From the NCBI GenBank assembly GCA_030584065.1, contig CP129489.1, positions 1,202,640 through 1,266,639 on the forward strand: 64,000 nt of DNA, in the 5' to 3' direction. Position 1 is the stretch's first letter. Each line of letters opens with the position of its first letter. Below are positions 60,301-64,000 of the stretch, piece by piece. The notes beneath the pieces were generated by a model. It did no database searches. It saw only the letters and a program-made list of their open reading frames with translations, and was not told the DNA's origin. The position numbers and the translations under genes were made by a program. The stretch comes from Flavobacteriales bacterium (GTDB taxonomy: Bacteria; Bacteroidota; Bacteroidia; Flavobacteriales_F; PHOS-HE28).

Positions 60301-61547
60301 TCCTTCGGGTACTTCTCCTCGGGCTTCAGCCCCGATGCCTCCGTGTACTTCGCGGTGGCGATGTCCCAGCTGCTGGCCTTGAAGGCCGCATCGCCCGCGG
60401 CGATGGCCGCATCGTACTTCGCCTTAAGCTCCTTCGCGAGGCGCTCCTCCTCGGCCTTCTTGGCGGCCTCGGCCTTCTTGGTGGCGATCAGTGCGATCTG
60501 GTCCTTCGGGTAGCGCTCTTCAGGCTTGAGGGTGCCGGCCTCGGTGTACTTGGCCGTGGCCTGGTCCCAGTTCTCGGCCTTGAACGCCGCATCGGCAGCG
60601 GCAATGGCTGCCTGGTACTTCTCCTGCAGTTCCTTGGCCTTGCGCTCCTCTTCGGCCTTCTTCGCCAGTTCGGCCAAAATGCCGTCGATCTCCTTCACCT
60701 TCTGCTTGGGGTAGGCTTCGGCATCCTTGATGTCGCTCGCGGCCTCATACTTGGCCCGCGCCGCCTCATAGCTCTTCTTGCCGAAGAGCCCGTCGGCCTC
60801 CTTGATCAGGGCGGCGTACTCCTCGCCCTGCTTCTTATCAGCATCCGCAGCCTCCAGCCGCATGCGTGCATCACTGAGCTTGGCCGTGGCCACCGGCTCG
60901 TTCGGCTTCAGCGTGAGGGCCTCGGTAAAGCTCTCCACGGCCTTCTTGAAGTCCGAGGCCGTCATGGCCGCGTTGCCCTGGGTCATGAGCTTCGCGAACT
61001 CGGCCTCCGCATTGGCCTCGCGCTTCTTCCGTTCGTCATACTCCTTCAGCAGGCGGGCCTGGGCATCGCGCATGCGGTTGGTGTAATCCATGTCCCACTC
61101 GAAATTGCCGGTGGCGCCCACGTACTTCGCCTTGCCGAATGGCTCCTGCAGGATGGAGAAGTCCACCCCCGGTATCTCCGCGAGCATGGTGAAGTCGATG
61201 TTCATGCCATGGCCCCCCTGCCGCTCTTCCTCCGGGATATTGCGCGTATCGATGGCGATGTTCTTGCTCACGTAGCCCGCTTTGGAGCACATGACCTTGT
61301 AATCGGAGCCGTAATCGAGGTTCACCTCGTACTTGCCGCTGGCGTTGGTGGGTACATCCACCAGCTTCGCCCCGTTCTTGTAGACGGTGATGGTGACCCC
61401 GTCCAGCTTCTTGGCGGTGGTCATGTCCTTCACCGTGCCGAACACCACCACCACGTCCACCTGCGCGGAAGCCGCGAATGCAAGGAAAAGCGAGGCAGCG
61501 ACTGCCAAGAGGCAGCGCCGAGCGCGTTGCAACGAACTGGTGCTCAA
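57360..61547 (-). CDS. Giant secreted repeat protein: regulatory-like beta domain, 12 TPR-like/coiled-coil units, conserved C-terminal module
   Basis: A 1395-residue protein. The signal peptide (LQRARRCLLAVAASLFLAFA) lies after a TTG, so a non-ATG start at 61547 is proposed; an alternative TTG is at 61532, and the first ATG would lose the signal. Residues about 30-130 form a carboxypeptidase-regulatory-like beta domain (VFGTVKDMTTAKKLDGVTIT). Residues about 180-1060 hold twelve tandem TPR-like hairpins such as AAFKAENWDQATAKYTEAGT plus LKPEERYPKDQIA, each followed by a Lys/Glu/Ala-rich coiled coil; the last coils are very long. The end (YPPGVTEESYTEGNKVIIRR, WGVFYFKNGQSITEAIW) is a distinct module. 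It is coupled to RDD. Function is unknown; a long periplasmic scaffold is plausible. Confidence 0.75.
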   Translation of the reverse strand: MSTSSLQRARRCLLAVAASLFLAFAASAQVDVVVVFGTVKDMTTAKKLDGVTITVYKNGAKLVDVPTNASGKYEVNLDYGSDYKVMCSKAGYVSKNIAIDTRNIPEEERQGGHGMNIDFTMLAEIPGVDFSILQEPFGKAKYVGATGNFEWDMDYTNRMRDAQARLLKEYDERKKREANAEAEFAKLMTQGNAAMTASDFKKAVESFTEALTLKPNEPVATAKLSDARMRLEAADADKKQGEEYAALIKEADGLFGKKSYEAARAKYEAASDIKDAEAYPKQKVKEIDGILAELAKKAEEERKAKELQEKYQAAIAAADAAFKAENWDQATAKYTEAGTLKPEERYPKDQIALIATKKAEAAKKAEEERLAKELKAKYDAAIAAGDAAFKASSWDIATAKYTEASGLKPEEKYPKDQLAAIAARKDEERKKAEEERLAKELQQKYQAAIAAADLAFNAARYDEAEAKYNEAVGLKPQEKYPKDQLAAIGKKREELAQKAEEERKAKELDDRYKALLAEAMQAFTGDRYDDAIAKYTEASGLKPMEQYPKDQIALINRKKEELAKKAEEERKAKELQEKYDAAIAAADAALGGEQWDAAVAKYTEAAVLKPAEKYPKDQLAVVAKRKGEAEERKRLEELQAKYDAAIGAGDAAFGKEDYAGAKAKFQEAIGLKPAERYPKDRIAEAEARLAEIAKREEDERKARERDAKYAELIARADKAYDSDKLSPALVDYKEAASLKPDEGHPRARIADIESKLDAAARAKAEEERMARERADRDKRYADLITAADRDFAAKKYESARSAYSEALGVKPEEAHPQSRLAEIERILAELAKKEAADREAAERDAAERARKAEADRLAAELAAAEKARLAEEDRQRRAAAEEEERRYRDAVAQGDLAYGQENYERARSKYTEALGIRPAEQYPKDRLAAIDAEIARRDQSRSEAERLAEQRRQEEEERKRREAEELERARLAADAERQRLEAERKAQEDAEAEARRLAAERDRAEREGAKALEERYRSAIVSADEALAAKEYERARGLYAQASDLKPEESYPLAKIDQIDKLLAEQERLRREAELAAAKAREAEPIKRSAGGSTIDRSNEQQAEEFMRKAREREELEKWERIKKLRSDLDAEESALANASAERRSGAISDKQRLQESSAGLYRGDETRRQLSAEELQALKDRVAESEAERRERSSQASTQQYELKRVTQDKVAERQVQLAERQASATGQVVQEAEQVHASEARRMERSAERSLAERSQVERVIDQEAQRQGRGAALNEERLRAIEDQKRATLAREMGYARNSEAARARTKELLDATPVDQPRDFALYNRNKLAQEYPPGVTEESYTEGNKVIIRRVVVNGNKADEYSKVIAKWGVFYFKNGQSITEAIWTRETEG
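58375..61005 (-). repeat. Twelve tandem TPR-like/coiled-coil units (in-gene)
   Basis: Units share the core (A/D)AAI-A--D-AF then A-AKYTEA--LKP-E-YPKDQ-A-I. In units 3 to 6 the DNA period is exactly 201 bp (67 residues); unit starts are at about 60614, 60413, 60212 and 60011. Unit 7 is 63 residues. Towards the C-terminus the hairpin is kept but the coiled coil between hairpins grows to more than 80 residues. Codon use differs between units, so they are old duplications rather than recent copies. Confidence 0.85.
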
Positions 61548-61593
61548 GGCCGGAACGGTTTGCTGGTCGAATCTCGAACGCCGCAATTTAGGA

Positions 61594-61601
61594 CATCTTT
61601 G
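61594..61601 (+). promoter_or_regulatory. -7-like box CATCTTTG for the oxidoreductase
   Basis: One mismatch (first base) from TAnnTTTG, 18 nt before the ATG at 61620. No equally good box faces the divergent giant gene (only TAAATTGC). Confidence 0.4.
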
Positions 61602-61619
61602 GCCCACCCGAAACGGGCC

Positions 61620-62753
61620 ATGGGCATGCCGAGCATCTGGGAATCGCGCGCATTCCACCCCCGCCCCGACTTCACCGTGGTGGGGGGCGGCATCGTCGGG
61701 CTCTTCGCGGCCCTGTTCCACCAGCGGCGGTTCCCCCGGCACAACGTGGTGGTGCTGGAACGGGGCGCATTCCCCGCTGGCGCCACCGTGCGGAACGCGG
61801 GCTTCGCCTGCTTCGGGAGCCCCAGTGAACTGCTGGCCGACATCCGCCAGGAGGGCCTGGATGCGGCACTTGGCCGGGTGGAGGAGCGCTGGCGCGGGCT
61901 GCAGGAGCTGCGGAGCGAACTCGGCGATGACAGGATCGGTTTCGAGGCCAGCGGCGGGCATGAGCTCTATCGTGCGGATGACCCGCTGTACCCGCAGGTA
62001 GCCGAAGGGTTCGATGGGCTGAACCGGGCGCTCTGGCCCGTCCTCGGTCGAACGGCGTTCCATTGGGCGGATGAGCGGGTAGGCGACCTCGGCCTGGCAG
62101 GCGTCGCGCACCTTGCGCGCACGGACCTGGAAGGTGCCCTGGACAGCGGTCGCCTCATTCGCGCCTTGCTGGCGCGCGTCGCGGAAGCCGGCATCCTTGT
62201 GCGCACGAATGCAGGCGTGGTAGCCTTCGAAGAGAGCACGGCGGAGGTGCTCCTTCGCCTATCGGATGGCTCAGCGCTGGCCTCTGAACAGGTGCTGGTG
62301 GCCACCAATGGCTTCACACCGCAGCTGCTCCCGCACCTCGATGTGGTGCCGGCACGGGGCCAGGTGCTACTCACCGCACCGCTGCAAGGGCTGCGGCTGA
62401 AGGGCACCTTCCACCTTGATGAGGGCTTCTACTACTTCCGGGACTGCGAAGGCGGCGTGCTGCTAGGCGGCGGCCGTAACCTCGATTTCGCCAGCGAGCG
62501 CACGGCCGAGGAGGGGACAACGCCCCTCATCCAGGAAGCCTTGGAACAGCTGCTGCGCGAGACGATCATCCCCGGCACGCCCTTCACCATCACCCGGCGC
62601 TGGAGCGGCACGATGGCCTTCGGATCTGGATCCAAATCACCGCTTGTGGAGCGGCTCAGCGACCGATTGGGCGTGGCCGTGCGCTTGGGCGGCATGGGCG
62701 TGGCCATCGGCATCCGTGTGGCACGACGTGCCACGGAGCTCATGGCGCGCTGA
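61620..62753 (+). CDS. FAD-dependent oxidoreductase (DAO family)
   Basis: A 377-residue protein. The Rossmann start is FTVVGGGIVGLFAALFHQRR, followed by VVVLERGAFPAGATVRNAGF, the FAD-interacting LVATNGFTPQLLPHL and the C-terminal GVAVRLGGMGVAIGIRVARR. The overall pattern is that of D-amino-acid or glycine oxidase-like enzymes that oxidise amines with FAD. The substrate cannot be told. A second in-frame ATG at 61626 is an alternative start. It is divergent from the giant repeat gene. Confidence 0.87.
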   Translation: MGMPSIWESRAFHPRPDFTVVGGGIVGLFAALFHQRRFPRHNVVVLERGAFPAGATVRNAGFACFGSPSELLADIRQEGLDAALGRVEERWRGLQELRSELGDDRIGFEASGGHELYRADDPLYPQVAEGFDGLNRALWPVLGRTAFHWADERVGDLGLAGVAHLARTDLEGALDSGRLIRALLARVAEAGILVRTNAGVVAFEESTAEVLLRLSDGSALASEQVLVATNGFTPQLLPHLDVVPARGQVLLTAPLQGLRLKGTFHLDEGFYYFRDCEGGVLLGGGRNLDFASERTAEEGTTPLIQEALEQLLRETIIPGTPFTITRRWSGTMAFGSGSKSPLVERLSDRLGVAVRLGGMGVAIGIRVARRATELMAR

Positions 62754-62765
62754 ATGCGTCAGGGT

Positions 62766-63971
62766 TCACACCACCATCCCGTCCATCACCCTCTTCACCG
62801 CCTCCTCCACCTTGATATGGAACCCATCGAGTTCCTCCTCCGTCCACGTCACACGGATGTTGAAGCTCACCAAGCGGCTGATCACCGCATCGCTCTTCGA
62901 GAAGGTCATCGTCTTGAGGTCCTGCGGCAGGCCGAGCTCGTGCGCCACCAGCCTGTAGGGCATGCGCAGGTGCTTGATGTGGTCCCACTGCTTGATGTAG
63001 TGGTACATGTTGTTGAACCAGTACATGGTGCCGATTCCCTGCGCACCCAGCTCCTTGTGCAGCGCGAAGGCCGCGTCGGCGCTGGGAAGAAGCAGGTGGA
63101 AGAAAGTGGCGCTGTCACCGGCATCGTCGCACTGCTTGCGGAAGGCCAGGCCGGGGATCTTGCCGAGGCGTTCCTGGATGATGGCCTTGTGCGCACGCTG
63201 CTTCGCGACCATCATCGGCAGCTTGCGGCTCTGCGCCAGACCGATTGCCGCGTTGATCTCGCCGATGCGGAAGTTGGTGCCCATGATGGGGTGCTTCTCC
63301 ATGCCGCGGTTCTCGCCCTCGTGGTTGTGGCCGTGGTCGCTCATGTACTCGGCGGTCTTCAGCAGCTGCTCGTCGTTGCTGATGATCACGCCGCCCTCGC
63401 CGCAGGTGGCGATCTTGAAGAAATCGAAGCTGAAGCTGCCCATTTTGCCGAAGAGGCCGAGGTGGGTGCCCTTGTAGGTGGCGCCGAGCGCCTGGGCGGT
63501 GTCCTCGATGAGCATGATGTTCTTCTCCCTGCACACGGCGAGGATGCCGTCGATGTCGGCCGCGGCCCCGCACATGTGCACCAGCAGCACGGCCTTGGTC
63601 TTCGACGTGCACGCGTTGCGGATGCCCTCGGCGCTGAGGCAGAGGGTCTCGTCGATCTCGGCGAACACGGGGATGGCGCCGGCGAGCAGCACCGCCTCGA
63701 TGGTGGCCACGAAGGTGAAGGGCGGCACAATCACATGATCGCCATAGCCCACGCCGCAGGCCGCGAGCATGCTGCTCACCGCCGTGCTGCCGCTGCTCAC
63801 CGCCAGGGCGTGCTTCGCCCCGGTGAACTTCGCGATCTCGGCCTCGAACTCCTTCGCCTTCCAGATGCCCTTGCGCTGGGCGTCGTGGTTGTAGCGGAAC
63901 AGGACGCCGGTGTTCAGGACGTCCATCACCTCCTTGCGTTCCTCTTCGCCGAAAAGCTCCGTGCCGGGCAT
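62766..63971 (-). CDS. DegT/DnrJ/EryC1/StrS aminotransferase, KdnA-like
   Basis: A 401-residue PLP enzyme. It starts MPGTELFGEEERKEVMDVLN; the cofactor Lys is in FSFDFFKIATCGEGG, and ALAVSSGSTAVSSML and LIEDTAQALGATYKG complete the fold. The motifs GVLFRYNHDAQRKG, SDHGHNHEG and MGTNFRIGEINAAIGLAQ resemble KdnA, which aminates the C8 ketone of oxidised Kdo to make 8-amino-Kdo for LPS. A KdnB partner is not in the window, so another amino sugar is possible. A partial -7 box is at the window edge. Confidence 0.85.
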   Translation of the reverse strand: MPGTELFGEEERKEVMDVLNTGVLFRYNHDAQRKGIWKAKEFEAEIAKFTGAKHALAVSSGSTAVSSMLAACGVGYGDHVIVPPFTFVATIEAVLLAGAIPVFAEIDETLCLSAEGIRNACTSKTKAVLLVHMCGAAADIDGILAVCREKNIMLIEDTAQALGATYKGTHLGLFGKMGSFSFDFFKIATCGEGGVIISNDEQLLKTAEYMSDHGHNHEGENRGMEKHPIMGTNFRIGEINAAIGLAQSRKLPMMVAKQRAHKAIIQERLGKIPGLAFRKQCDDAGDSATFFHLLLPSADAAFALHKELGAQGIGTMYWFNNMYHYIKQWDHIKHLRMPYRLVAHELGLPQDLKTMTFSKSDAVISRLVSFNIRVTWTEEELDGFHIKVEEAVKRVMDGMVV

Positions 63972-63993
63972 ATGCGGTTGTGTTAAAGGACGA

Positions 63994-64000
63994 CAAAAGT
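63994..64000 (-). promoter_or_regulatory. Probable -7 box at right edge (ACTTTTG, first base cut off)
   Basis: Reads ACTTTTG up to the window end. If the next base (64001) is A on the plus strand, the full octamer is TACTTTTG, a perfect match with a 22-nt leader to the aminotransferase. Confidence 0.45.

Noticed and set aside
58375..61005. Repeats as a recent DNA amplification or assembly artefact
   Set aside because: Units differ clearly in codon use and residues while keeping frame and period, so they are old duplications and not collapsed or duplicated reads.
60219..62753. An 844-codon open frame on the plus strand opposite the repeat gene
   Set aside because: It runs antisense through the Lys/Glu/Ala-rich repeats and lacks protein-like features until the oxidoreductase start at 61620. 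The openness comes from biased codon use in the repeats.

Overview
The window is a GC-rich chromosomal segment from a member of the Bacteroidota, probably a high-GC lineage near the Flavobacteriales. Four things point there: TAnnTTTG-type -7 boxes in front of many genes, several secreted proteins ending in type IX secretion (T9SS) sorting-like tails, a GldI-like lipoprotein beside a DHH phosphoesterase, and typical Bacteroidota families (M49 peptidase, GWxTD protein, RecF next to a DUF721 protein, SpoIIM/DUF4129/DUF4350/MoxR/DUF58). No phage, IS element, CRISPR array or rRNA was seen. Coding density is very high: only one gap exceeds 300 bp (40638-41194).

Left end (1-8546): a surface-glycan cluster. 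A partial GT11 fucosyltransferase, a GT4 and a fused GT2-GT4 enzyme run rightward. They meet a leftward operon of a flippase fused to half a GT4, a GT4, a membrane GT2 and another GT4. Next (8661-19684) come an NfeD/SPFH pair, an M49 peptidase lipoprotein, a GCS2-family protein that has lost its catalytic residues, a LamG protein, an MBL hydrolase, tRNA-Ser(UGA) with a strong hairpin, a GWxTD protein, a GT2, aroQ and xerD.

19693-29679 is a leftward block. It holds a T9SS-tailed PQQ sugar dehydrogenase, a small T9SS-like protein, an M1 peptidase, an EEP nuclease-like membrane protein, two tandem rhomboid proteases, mutL and a small membrane protein. 29756-41194 is mostly housekeeping: LMW-PTP, an RsmI-like methylase, two FKBP lipoproteins, a DHH phosphoesterase, ndk, a DciA-like protein, recF, a TPR membrane protein, ribH, a beta-barrel protein, a hotdog protein and a PIN-PhoH ATPase. 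A gene-free gap with a possible small RNA follows.

41195-48270 carries a T9SS adhesin-like protein, a thioredoxin-domain protein, prfC and a second T9SS-tailed sugar dehydrogenase with a strong terminator. 48344-55757 is a rightward operon-like run: SpoIIM family, a membrane protein, DUF4129, DUF4350, MoxR, DUF58, then a SET-domain protein and a LolA-like carrier. The right end (55851-64000) holds a secreted family with a His/Cys pair, an RDD membrane protein coupled to a 1395-residue secreted protein with twelve tandem TPR-like/coiled-coil units, a DAO oxidoreductase and a KdnA-like sugar aminotransferase.

The best candidates for undescribed biology are the MoxR/DUF58 operon with its appended SET and LolA genes, the twelve-unit repeat protein coupled to RDD, the GCS2 pseudoenzyme, the flippase-half-GT fusion, and the placement of -7 boxes almost against start codons, which predicts many leaderless mRNAs.
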